Both the position numbers and the translations under genes were made by a program. Below are positions 8,222 through 15,553 of a stretch of 36,342 nucleotides of DNA, in pieces; within the stretch, counting starts at the first letter, position 1, and the number at the start of each line of letters is the position of its first letter. The DNA is taken from positions 1 to 36,342 of the forward strand of contig DAIDHZ010000019.1 of assembly GCA_027451825.1 (NCBI GenBank), read 5' to 3'. The DNA is from Chlamydiota bacterium (GTDB lineage: Bacteria > Chlamydiota > Chlamydiia > Chlamydiales > SM23-39). The notes beneath the pieces were generated by a model. The model saw only the letters and a program-made list of their open reading frames with translations. It made no database searches and was not told the origin of the DNA.

Positions 8222-8288
8222 GCGCCGTAGAGCGCCTTCGGTTTAAGCGAAGAGAATCTCCTCCTTTTTCAAGGAGGAGTTCTTCAAA
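8222..8288 (+). repeat. Dispersed three-hairpin repeat, copy 1
   Basis: This 67-bp unit contains three consecutive inverted repeats: GCGC..GCGC around CGTAGA, CTTCG..CGAAG around GTTTAAG, and CTCCTCC..GGAGGAG around a T-rich loop, ending TTCTTCAAA. A near-identical unit is at 29848-29913, in the same plus-strand orientation. Both copies are intergenic. The unit resembles a small palindromic mobile repeat or the structured 3' end of a lost element. It could also act as a transcription terminator, but neither copy has a clear U-tract. Confidence 0.7.
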
Positions 8289-8471
8289 CAGGCCTCTGGT
8301 TTTGGGTGGATCGCGTCGATTTTTGAAGATGATAGGTGAATGTTGAGTCTTTAAAAGACCTTGCATTTTAGAGATGCTATTGCAATTTTGCAAGGATGAG
8401 TTTGCAAGTTATTTAAAATAAGAATCTAAAGTCGGTAGATTTGCCCAACAGTGAGAGCTTAAGGAGGACTT

Positions 8472-8555
8472 GTGAAGAAAAGAGAATATGTGGTGATGGA
8501 AAAGCTTTGCAAAGGGCTTTTAACGAGAAGAGATTTAACCTTGCTCTGTGGTTAA
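8472..8555 (+). CDS. Candidate 27-residue small ORF upstream of pal
   Basis: A GTG codon at 8472 follows an excellent Shine-Dalgarno (AAGGAGG at 8461-8467, 4 nt before the start). The frame runs 27 codons to TAA and encodes a basic peptide (VKKREYVVMEKL...), with no membrane segment. It could be a small protein, a leader peptide for pal, or the stub of a lost gene. The ribosome site is the only evidence. Confidence 0.25.
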   Translation: MKKREYVVMEKLCKGLLTRRDLTLLCG

Positions 8556-8660
8556 AAAATAAATATTTGAGAGAGAGCTGCTATTTGCATTAAACCGGAC
8601 TCGTCAAGAATTCAAAAATTCGGTAAGCTTTGATTTTTTGGATCGTGTGAGGAAGACTTT

Positions 8661-9329
8661 ATGACAGTGTTTGTTCGATGTTTACCTTTGATTGCATGTC
8701 TTTTTATGACCGGATGTATGCGTAATAGCTCGGAAACATGGGAAGATCTTAAAACCGCAGGGCGTTACATGGGTAGAGGTGTGGATGCTCTATGGGGCAA
8801 AGATTATGAATCAAAAATGCTTGCCTCTAACGATGAGTTTGTAGGCCCTTATGATGATGATTTTATTCCTTTAAGAGATTCTGATTTGAAAGGCGCTTCC
8901 GTCTATTCTGATGCTGCATTGCCTCAGCCAAGAGGAGTTCCTGGACAAAAAGGAGTTCCGTCTTTGACTGAATTTATGATTTCTTCTGATTCTTTATTTT
9001 CATCGGTTCATTTTGAAACAGATGAGCATGTTGTTAAAGATAAACAGGAAGTTCAAAGGCTCATGACATTGGCAGAGTATTTAAAGAAACATCCGAATAT
9101 GTATTTGCTCATTGAAGGGCATACGGATGAGAGGGCATCTGCTAGTTATAACATGTCTTTAGGGATGAGAAGATCAAACTATGTGCGTACTTTTTTAGTG
9201 AAGCATGGTGTTGATTTGAATCGGATTTATACGATTTCCAAAGGGAAAGAAAGCCCTTTGGCTCTTGGACATTCTTCAAGCGATTGGAAAATGAACCGAC
9301 GTTCTGAATTTAAAATATATCAAAAATAG
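8661..9329 (+). CDS. pal: Pal, peptidoglycan-associated lipoprotein
   Basis: The 222-residue precursor has a lipoprotein signal peptide with lipobox FMTGC (lipidated Cys19). After a spacer, the C-terminal OmpA-like domain (residues about 113-222) contains SVHFETDEHVV, the peptidoglycan-binding segment LIEGHTDERASASYN, RRSNYVRTFLV, and the closing NRRSEFKI. Outer-membrane anchored, it binds peptidoglycan and TolB. The N-terminal linker (about 20-110) is longer than in E. coli Pal, as in other Chlamydiae. It abuts the LysM lipoprotein gene directly (stop 9329, next start 9330). Confidence 0.93.
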   Translation: MTVFVRCLPLIACLFMTGCMRNSSETWEDLKTAGRYMGRGVDALWGKDYESKMLASNDEFVGPYDDDFIPLRDSDLKGASVYSDAALPQPRGVPGQKGVPSLTEFMISSDSLFSSVHFETDEHVVKDKQEVQRLMTLAEYLKKHPNMYLLIEGHTDERASASYNMSLGMRRSNYVRTFLVKHGVDLNRIYTISKGKESPLALGHSSSDWKMNRRSEFKIYQK

Positions 9330-9962
9330 ATGAGATATCTAATACCTATTCTTTTTCTTTTATCTTCTTGTTCCCCCTTAAAGACATCATTTCATGATGG
9401 GGGACATCAGTGGGAGCTCACGATTCATGAAGTGCAAACAAATCTCGACGATTTACGACATGATTTGAGTTGCTTTCGTGCGGAAATCCAAATTTTGGAA
9501 GGACGCATTCGATCCTCTGAAACGACGTTTAGCTCTTTAAAACAGCAAGATTTTGAAAAGCACAAAATCAAAATCGATCAAATGGCAGAGCTCTCTCAAG
9601 CTTTAGAAAAAAAATGGGCTCTTTTTGAGAAAAAACAAAAAGAAGAGATGGAAAAGTGGGTTGGTTATACCGGAAAGACAAGCTCTGTTTTAACTCAGTT
9701 TAATGAGCGCATTGAGGAGCTTGAGAAGGAGATTATTTCTCAAAATCGTAAGTTGGAAGCTCTTGTTAAGTTAAAAGGCAATATTGAAGTTTTAGCGCAG
9801 TCGCTTCAGAACCAACCTATGAAGTCTTATAAGGTCAGATCCGGGGATTCTTTGGAAAAGATTGCAAAAATGCATAAGATTGATGTGTCTCGCTTAAAGC
9901 AAGCCAATCATTTGAATAGTGATTTGATTGTGGTTGGTCAAGAATTAACGATTCCTGAATGA
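9330..9962 (+). CDS. LysM-domain lipoprotein with coiled coil
   Basis: The 210-residue precursor carries a short lipoprotein signal with lipobox LLSSC (Cys14). Residues about 30-155 are charged and helical and probably form a coiled coil. The C-terminus (about 165-208) is a LysM peptidoglycan-binding domain: YKVRSGDSLEKIAKMHKI, then LKQANHLNS, then IVVGQELTIPE. It therefore bridges outer membrane and peptidoglycan. From memory, C. trachomatis has a similar LysM protein directly after pal (the NlpD-like CT601). It has no LytM domain, so it is not a full NlpD. It overlaps murI by 4 bp (ATGA). Confidence 0.85.
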   Translation: MRYLIPILFLLSSCSPLKTSFHDGGHQWELTIHEVQTNLDDLRHDLSCFRAEIQILEGRIRSSETTFSSLKQQDFEKHKIKIDQMAELSQALEKKWALFEKKQKEEMEKWVGYTGKTSSVLTQFNERIEELEKEIISQNRKLEALVKLKGNIEVLAQSLQNQPMKSYKVRSGDSLEKIAKMHKIDVSRLKQANHLNSDLIVVGQELTIPE

Positions 9963-10774
9963 ATCGCCAGATCCCGCCTGTTCAAAAAGAGTTGGGGATC
10001 GCTGTTTTCGACTCCGGGTTAGGAGGTTTGTCGGTGATGAGAGAAGTCATGCGGCAGATGCCATTAGAGAATATTTTTTATTTAGCAGATACAGCGCGAG
10101 TTCCTTATGGAGGGAGATCTTCAGAGACGATCATTGAATATGCTCTGCAAGCAGGAAGATTTTTACAAAATTTACCGATTAAAATGCTGATTGTTGCTTG
10201 CCATACGGTGAGTTGCCATGCTCTTTCTTTTCTTCAAGAAAAACTCTCAATACCGGTGATTGGCATGGTTCAGACAGGCGTTCAAGAGCTTTGTCAAAAG
10301 CGATTTCAGCGCGTTGCTGTTTTGGGAACGGTAAGTACGATTGAATCGGGTGTGTATCAGGCTTTTTTTCAAAAGCATCATCCAGAGATGGAGATGGTTC
10401 CGATCGCATGTCCTTTATTTGTTCCGATGATTGAAGAAGGATTTTCAGAGCATCCTGCGATGGAAATGATTGTGCGTCATTATTTGACACCCATTTTAAC
10501 GCATCCTGTAGATGCAGTGCTCCTTGGATGCACTCATTACCCTTTGATTCGTCCTCTTTTTGAAAAAATCTTAGGCGGTCAGGTGGTTCTTGCGGAGCCT
10601 GCTTTTAAAGTTGTTAGTGAAGTGAAAGAATTTTTGCAAAAAAAAGATCTTTTACAGCAAAACCAAAAAGGGCTTTGCACGTTTTATGTGACAGATGCTC
10701 CGGACAAATTTCGGACTCAAGGATCTTTTTTTCTAGGAAGGGCTCTTGGTGTTGTTTCTAAAATTTCGCTTTGA
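9959..10774 (+). CDS. murI: Glutamate racemase MurI
   Basis: This 271-residue cytoplasmic enzyme interconverts L- and D-glutamate, giving D-Glu for the peptidoglycan stem peptide. Motifs in order: FDSGLGGLSV with Asp18, YLADTARVPYG, the first catalytic Cys81 in IVACHTVS, the MIEEGF acid block, and the second catalytic Cys191 in LLGCTHYPLI with His193. Both cysteines are intact. The family motif around the first Cys is nearly always CNT; here it is CHT, so Asn is replaced by His. It overlaps the LysM gene by 4 bp, tying peptidoglycan precursor supply to the pal cluster. Chlamydiaceae lack murI as far as I recall, which fits a non-Chlamydiaceae host. Confidence 0.92.
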   Translation: MNRQIPPVQKELGIAVFDSGLGGLSVMREVMRQMPLENIFYLADTARVPYGGRSSETIIEYALQAGRFLQNLPIKMLIVACHTVSCHALSFLQEKLSIPVIGMVQTGVQELCQKRFQRVAVLGTVSTIESGVYQAFFQKHHPEMEMVPIACPLFVPMIEEGFSEHPAMEMIVRHYLTPILTHPVDAVLLGCTHYPLIRPLFEKILGGQVVLAEPAFKVVSEVKEFLQKKDLLQQNQKGLCTFYVTDAPDKFRTQGSFFLGRALGVVSKISL

Positions 10775-10859
10775 TTCGCTTGAAAAAAATGAAACGTCAT
10801 GAAAGGATATGAGCTCAATGATTGAGGAATTCTTCTAACCACTTGGAGTGATACGAAAA

Positions 10860-11561
10860 ATGAGTCATAAAAAACGTATTTTGATGATTGAAGATGAAGA
10901 AGATATTGCTGCTTTGATTAAACTGCAGGCTGAAATGTCCGGTTATAAATTGCACGTTGAAGTGGATGGAATTAATGGATATCGTGCAGTAGAAAGAGAA
11001 AAGCCTGATCTTGTGATTTTAGATGTCATGCTCCCTGGAGAAAATGGACTTGATGTTTGTCGTAAATTGAAGTCTAACCCCGAGACAAAGGGAATCCCTG
11101 TGATTATTTTATCTGCGAAAGGAGATGAATTAGATGTTGTGTTGGGATTGGAATTAGGGGCTGACGACTATGTAGCAAAACCTTTTTCTCCCAAAGTTTT
11201 GTTTTCTCGTATTAAAGCGGTTTTGCGTAGAGGCAAAGAAACAGACAAGTCCATTAAAGCAGTGAAATTTGGTGATTTCATGTTGGATGTGGAAAAATAT
11301 TTGCTTCGCTCAAAAGATAAAACGTTTCCTTTAACTTTATCGGAGTTTGGGATTTTGCGCCGTTTGGTTTCAAATCGGGGCAAAGTATTGACTCGCAATC
11401 AATTGCTTGATGATATTAATAACGATGATTCATTTGTTGTTGATCGCAATATTGATGTCCACATTGCTTCTTTGCGTAAAAAATTGGGCCCCACATTTGA
11501 TTGGATTGAGACTGTAAGAGGGATTGGATATCGTTTTCGTGAAGAAGCAGGGATTGCTTAA
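10860..11561 (+). CDS. OmpR/PhoB-family response regulator
   Basis: The 233-residue cytoplasmic transcription factor has an N-terminal receiver domain with acidic residues Glu11/Asp12, phospho-acceptor Asp55 in LVILDVMLPG, Ser85 in the switch position and Lys107 in YVAKPF. It is followed by a winged-helix DNA-binding domain (about 130-230, ending IETVRGIGYRF). All phosphorelay residues are present, unlike the atypical chlamydial regulator ChxR, which lacks the acceptor. GGAG at 10845-10848 is spaced for ATG 10860; the GTG at 10848 is unlikely as it overlaps that site. No histidine kinase gene is nearby. The next gene follows without a gap. Confidence 0.88.
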   Translation: MSHKKRILMIEDEEDIAALIKLQAEMSGYKLHVEVDGINGYRAVEREKPDLVILDVMLPGENGLDVCRKLKSNPETKGIPVIILSAKGDELDVVLGLELGADDYVAKPFSPKVLFSRIKAVLRRGKETDKSIKAVKFGDFMLDVEKYLLRSKDKTFPLTLSEFGILRRLVSNRGKVLTRNQLLDDINNDDSFVVDRNIDVHIASLRKKLGPTFDWIETVRGIGYRFREEAGIA

Positions 11562-12050
11562 GTGATCCAATTTCCTCCACCTGAGAATTTATTCGCTGTC
11601 TTATCTGTTGATAAAGATCTTTCGCTCAATTCTGCGATCTTTCGAAATGAACAAATGCTAAGAGTTGTTGCAGAACGGTTTGGCAATGCTAAAGTTCCAT
11701 TTGCAGATTTGGAATCTCGAGTTGCAAAAGCGTTAAATGTTCCTCAAGGAGAAACAAGAGTTGCCCTGATCGCCAAGGCGTTACGAACAGTTCCTTCTTT
11801 TATGCCTCATTTTGCTTCACGGGAAGTGCTGGTTGCGAATATCATTGCGCAACCTCAGTTTGAGAAACATCCTGGTATGCAAAAGATTTTGGAAGAATTC
11901 GCACAACATTTTGCAGGAAAAGTCGTAGAAGATGAGTTCCCACAGAAAATGGGTGATTTTCTGACAAGCCGAGGAGTCATTCTTGATGGATTTCTCCTAG
12001 ATGGTTTACAGCAATTGCTCATACAGCACTGCATCCGACAGAATCCATAA
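11562..12050 (+). CDS. Unknown protein coupled to the response regulator
   Basis: The 162-residue product matches no family I can name. It looks soluble and mostly helical, with no signal peptide or membrane segment. It starts with GTG immediately after the regulator's TAA, so it is probably co-transcribed and translated by re-initiation. It converges on nth with a 7-bp gap. The arrangement suggests a role alongside the regulator, but nothing in the sequence proves that. Confidence 0.65.
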   Translation: MIQFPPPENLFAVLSVDKDLSLNSAIFRNEQMLRVVAERFGNAKVPFADLESRVAKALNVPQGETRVALIAKALRTVPSFMPHFASREVLVANIIAQPQFEKHPGMQKILEEFAQHFAGKVVEDEFPQKMGDFLTSRGVILDGFLLDGLQQLLIQHCIRQNP

Positions 12051-12057
12051 GGAAAGT

Positions 12058-12672
12058 TTAGGAAAGGCTGCAGATAGGGCATTTGGATTTTTGATGGCCT
12101 CGAGCAGGACAATACTGTCTTCCAAAATAGATGATTTGCAAGTGAATTTTATGCCATTTTTTTGGATCGAATAGTTCTTTTAAATCCTTTTCTGTTTGTT
12201 TGACTGATTTTCCGGAAGATAGGCCCCATCTTTTTGCGCATCGATGTATGTGAGTGTCTACAGGAAATGCCGGAAGATGAAAGCCTTGCGTCATCACTAC
12301 AGAGGCTGTTTTATGGCCGACGCCGGGAAGTTCTTCAAGTTCTTCTAAAGTTTTCGGTACTTTGCCTTGGTGGTTTTGGATGAGACTTAAAGAAAGATTC
12401 CAAATGGCTTTGGCTTTTGCAGGAGAAAGTCCACAAGGACGGATGATGTCTTCAATTTCTGATACAGTCAGCTTGATCATTTCCTGAGGCGTGCTTGCTT
12501 TTTTAAATAACAGAGGTGTGATTTCATTCACTTTTTTGTCTGTGCATCTTGCGGATAAAAGAACGGCGATGAGCAGAGTGTAGGTATCTTTGTGGTTGAG
12601 TGGAATTTTGGGATGAGGAAAGAGTTCGTCTAAAATTTTTGCGATTTTTTCAGCTTTTCTTTTTCGATTCAT
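12058..12672 (-). CDS. nth: Endonuclease III (DNA glycosylase/AP lyase)
   Basis: The 204-residue protein removes oxidised pyrimidines and nicks AP sites in base-excision repair. The helix-hairpin-helix LPGVGHKTASVV contains catalytic Lys121, and FPVDTHIHR contains catalytic Asp139. At the C-terminus the iron-sulfur ligands are unusual: Cys188, Cys198 and Cys201 (C-x9-C-x2-C) with no fourth Cys before the end, whereas E. coli Nth has C-x6-C-x2-C-x5-C. ATG 12672 overlaps the mnmE TAA as TAATG, so coupling supports this start over one five codons further upstream. It converges with the plus-strand unknown gene. Confidence 0.93.
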   Translation of the reverse strand: MNRKRKAEKIAKILDELFPHPKIPLNHKDTYTLLIAVLLSARCTDKKVNEITPLLFKKASTPQEMIKLTVSEIEDIIRPCGLSPAKAKAIWNLSLSLIQNHQGKVPKTLEELEELPGVGHKTASVVMTQGFHLPAFPVDTHIHRCAKRWGLSSGKSVKQTEKDLKELFDPKKWHKIHLQIIYFGRQYCPARGHQKSKCPICSLS

Positions 12673-14024
12673 TATTTTCCTAAGCAAAATTTGCTGAAAA
12701 TGCTCGATAAAATATCTTCTGTGACATTGGTTCCAATGATGGAGCTTAGCTCGTTTAAAGCAGCTCTAAGATCGGAGGTCACAAATTCTGCGGAAGTCTC
12801 AGTTTTTAGAGCATGAATGACATTTTGGCAATGAGAGATGGTATTGTCAAGGGCTTGCTTATGGCGAAGATGGGTGATTGTGACTTCTTCTTTGGAGGGA
12901 GCTCCCTTGTCTAAAACAAGCGCTTCAATTGTTTTGATGAGTTCATCGATTCCTATTTTTTCTTTGGCTGAAATAGAGACTGAAAAAGGCCAGAAAAGAG
13001 AGGCGATTTCTTGTTTGAGATCTTTTTTATTGAGTACAAGAATGGTTTTGTTGGGATTTGCGAATGTTAAGAGCTCTTCATCTTTGATGGAAAGAGGGCG
13101 GCTGCTATCGAGAAGAAGAAGGACAACGTCTGCTTCTTTCATCATTTTTTTGGATCTTCGGATTCCTTCTTGTTCCACAATTTCTTCGGTATCTCTGATC
13201 CCTGCTGTGTCGATGAGTCGAAAATGAAGAGAGCCCAAGAGAAGATCTTCTTCTAAGACATCTCTTGTCGTCCCTGCAATTTCTGTGACGATCGCTCGAT
13301 CAAAGCCAAGAAGCGCATTCATCAAAGATGATTTGCCGACATTGGGAGATCCGACAAGACAAAGAGAGATCCCTGTATGGAGCATTTGTCCGTAGTGATA
13401 GGTGTTTTTTAAATGCTCCATCTCTTTGCAAATCGCTTCTAGATCGAAGCACAATTCTTCGATCGTTGTAAATTCAAGCCCTTCTTCCGGAAAGTCAACC
13501 CAGGCTTCTAAAATGGCAGCAAGGCTTGTAAGTCTTTTTTGAAAATCAAGAATTTTTTGAGAAAGCCTTCCTTCAAGCTGTTTTTCGGCAGATTTCAAGG
13601 CAAGTTCGTTTTTTGAGGCAATCAGCTGCTGCACTGCTTCTGCTTGAGTCAGATCGATTTTCCCATTGAGATAGGCTCTGAGTGAAAATTCTCCAGGCTT
13701 TGCAGCTCTTGCTCCCGCTTCAAAAACTCTTTCGAGAACCCGTCTTGTGATTAAACTTCCTCCATGACAAAAGAGTTCAATGGAGTCTTCTCCGGTGTAT
13801 GATTTGGGGGCGCGCATGATCATCAAGACGACAGAGTCGAGAGTGTTTCCTTCTTTGTCCAAAATTTTCCCATAGTGAACCGTGTGGGAAGTATATTTTT
13901 GAACAGGACCTGTAAAAATTCTTTGAGTGATGGAGATTGCGTCTTTGCCTGAAATGCGAATGATGGAAATCGCTCCTTCTCCTGCGGCAGTGGCAATGGC
14001 GGCAATTGTATCTGTCTGATGCAT
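12672..14024 (-). CDS. mnmE: MnmE tRNA-modification GTPase
   Basis: The 450-residue protein, with MnmG, adds the carboxymethylaminomethyl-type modification to wobble uridine 34 of certain tRNAs. It has an N-terminal formyl-THF-binding domain, a central G domain (GSPNVGKSSLMNAL, the G2/G3 region with IAGTTRD and DTAGIRDTE, and NKKD), and the conserved C-terminal CLGK (usually C-I/L-G-K). Length and order are normal. It forms an operon with nth through a TAATG overlap. MnmG is not in this window. Confidence 0.96.
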   Translation of the reverse strand: MHQTDTIAAIATAAGEGAISIIRISGKDAISITQRIFTGPVQKYTSHTVHYGKILDKEGNTLDSVVLMIMRAPKSYTGEDSIELFCHGGSLITRRVLERVFEAGARAAKPGEFSLRAYLNGKIDLTQAEAVQQLIASKNELALKSAEKQLEGRLSQKILDFQKRLTSLAAILEAWVDFPEEGLEFTTIEELCFDLEAICKEMEHLKNTYHYGQMLHTGISLCLVGSPNVGKSSLMNALLGFDRAIVTEIAGTTRDVLEEDLLLGSLHFRLIDTAGIRDTEEIVEQEGIRRSKKMMKEADVVLLLLDSSRPLSIKDEELLTFANPNKTILVLNKKDLKQEIASLFWPFSVSISAKEKIGIDELIKTIEALVLDKGAPSKEEVTITHLRHKQALDNTISHCQNVIHALKTETSAEFVTSDLRAALNELSSIIGTNVTEDILSSIFSKFCLGK

Positions 14025-14177
14025 GTTTTAAGTTTATCAGAAAGAGTTATACTGAAACAGCCTGAAGAATTAGTTTCTTTCAAATTAATGTTAGTAGTGA
14101 AAATAAAAAAGAAGATGTTGTAAAATTATATAAAGTTGTTATTTTTAATATTATTAAATTAGCGAGTAAAATAATGT

Positions 14178-14429
14178 ATGTCACGTATTGAAACAGTTCA
14201 TAGATTAAATTTAGATCGGTCTATAAATCCTTCCAAAACATCGAATTGGAAGGGGCGTATCGTGACGGTTTTGTTGGCAGGGATTGTGATTGGGTGTTTT
14301 TTGGGAGGAGTCGCTGCGAGCGGTTATTTGGGTCCTTTTTGTGATTTCACACATAAACAAGCAATCATAGCGGCGGCATGCTTATTCTCGGGAGGCATTG
14401 TTGGCGTATTTTTGGCAAACAAATTATAA
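14178..14429 (+). CDS. Small two-helix membrane protein, unknown
   Basis: The 83-residue protein has a polar N-terminus (about 1-26), then two hydrophobic segments at about 28-50 and 62-80 (both Gly-rich), and ends LANKL. The short basic N-terminus and hairpin topology suggest an inner-membrane protein; chlamydial inclusion-membrane proteins also have paired hydrophobic segments, but this one is too short and generic to claim that. It converges with ruvA, 18 bp away. The ribosome site is weak. The function is unknown. Confidence 0.55.
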   Translation: MSRIETVHRLNLDRSINPSKTSNWKGRIVTVLLAGIVIGCFLGGVAASGYLGPFCDFTHKQAIIAAACLFSGGIVGVFLANKL

Positions 14430-14447
14430 ATAGACCTCCTATACCGT

Positions 14448-15041
14448 TTACATTTTGCGTAAAGCAAGTGAAATCAGCGAGCCTAGATCCGTTTCGTCAT
14501 TTTTCTCATTCATTGCTGTTTTGACTGCTTTTTGTGCTTCGAGGGCGTTGTAGCCGAGATTGAGAAGCGCATTGATCGCATCGGCGACAATGCCTTGAGA
14601 GGCGCCTGTTGCGGGTAGATGTTTATCTTTTTTAGAAGAGCCTTTGAGTTTGTCTCTGAGTTCAATCACGAGTCTTTCTGCTGTTTTTTTACCGATTCCG
14701 GGGATTTTACTTAAGATGCGAAGATCAGAGGTTTGAATTGCATGATGGAGCGCTTGCGTTTCCATATGGCCGATAATGGCAACGGCTGTTTTGGGGCCGA
14801 TTCCCGAAATGGTGATGAGCGTTTCGAAAAGATCTCTTTCTTCTTTTGAAAGAAAGCCATAGAGGGTGTGAGAATCTTCTCGAATGACTTGGGAAAGATA
14901 GAGGAACGTTTGTGATTCAAGAAGCGGCAGTTGTGAGTATGCATTGAGGGGAATGGAGATTCGATAACCGATTCCGTTGGTTTCAATGATGGCTGCGTGG
15001 GGTTCTTTTTCTTTTAAAATTCCTTGGATGAATGCAAACAT
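14448..15041 (-). CDS. ruvA: Holliday junction helicase subunit RuvA
   Basis: The 197-residue protein binds Holliday junctions and recruits RuvB for branch migration. It has the N-terminal OB-fold domain (MFAFIQGILKEKEPHAAII), two helix-hairpin-helix motifs (LITISGIGPKTAVAIIG and LSKIPGIGKKTAERLVIEL) and a C-terminal RuvB-binding domain (about 150-197). The longer frame from 15098 would add non-family residues; ATG 15041 has an AAGGAA ribosome site and gives normal length. It overlaps the end of ruvC by 59 bp, an unusually long overlap. RuvB is not in the window. Confidence 0.94.
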   Translation of the reverse strand: MFAFIQGILKEKEPHAAIIETNGIGYRISIPLNAYSQLPLLESQTFLYLSQVIREDSHTLYGFLSKEERDLFETLITISGIGPKTAVAIIGHMETQALHHAIQTSDLRILSKIPGIGKKTAERLVIELRDKLKGSSKKDKHLPATGASQGIVADAINALLNLGYNALEAQKAVKTAMNEKNDETDLGSLISLALRKM

Positions 15042-15534
15042 GAGGTTCCTTGATTTGGTTTGAATAACAAAGAGCGAGTGCGAGCGCATCTGCGGCATCT
15101 TCCGGCTCAGGAAGTGTGGGCAGTTGCAAAATGGATTGGATCATTTTTTGAACTTGCCATTTACTGGCAGATCCATGGCCTACAACGGCAAGTTTTGCTT
15201 TTTTTGGAGCAAATTCTTGGATCGGAATGTTGTATTTGGCTGCAATGAGAAGCGCCATCCCTTTTGCCATTCCTAATTTGATTGCGCTTTGTGCGTTTTT
15301 TAAGACAAATTGTGATTCGACGGCAATGGCTGTTGGATTGTATTTTTCAACAAGCTTTTCTAAGCTATCAAAGAGGATTTTATAGCGCATTTCCAGAGGG
15401 AGTTTTGGAGGCGGGCAAATGCAGCCAAAATCTAAAGGTTTGGGATGGGGATCTATGGCAATGATTCCGTATCCTGTAATGCGTGTTCCCGGATCAATTC
15501 CTAAGATGATTGTTGGAGCCATAATCATCTGCAT
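14983..15534 (-). CDS. ruvC: Holliday junction resolvase RuvC
   Basis: This 183-residue endonuclease resolves Holliday junctions. Catalytic acids are in place: Asp14 in LGIDPGT, Glu73 in AVESQFV, and Asp146/Asp149 in PEDAADALALA. The protein runs about ten residues beyond the usual length (about 172), with a basic tail (NFKRKRTPRSHH) that lies inside the overlapping 5' end of ruvA. Three ATGs (15534, 15528, 15522) precede the first motif; I keep the first. It starts 19 bp from the divergent waaF gene. Confidence 0.93.
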   Translation of the reverse strand: MQMIMAPTIILGIDPGTRITGYGIIAIDPHPKPLDFGCICPPPKLPLEMRYKILFDSLEKLVEKYNPTAIAVESQFVLKNAQSAIKLGMAKGMALLIAAKYNIPIQEFAPKKAKLAVVGHGSASKWQVQKMIQSILQLPTLPEPEDAADALALALCYSNQIKEPHVCIHPRNFKRKRTPRSHH

Positions 15535-15553
15535 TGTATACTGAATGCATTGA

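Larger units (their letters stand above)
8051..8660. other. 610-bp gap between tolB and pal
   Basis: The gap breaks what is otherwise a tight tol cluster. Besides the GC hairpin (8181-8199) and the three-hairpin repeat (8222-8288), it contains a long-loop repeat around 8363-8397 (CCTTGCA and its complement TGCAAGG) and a small frame at 8472-8555 with a strong ribosome site. The rest shows no coding signal. A promoter for pal must lie here or in the cluster upstream, but no clear hexamer pair was found. Confidence 0.5.
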
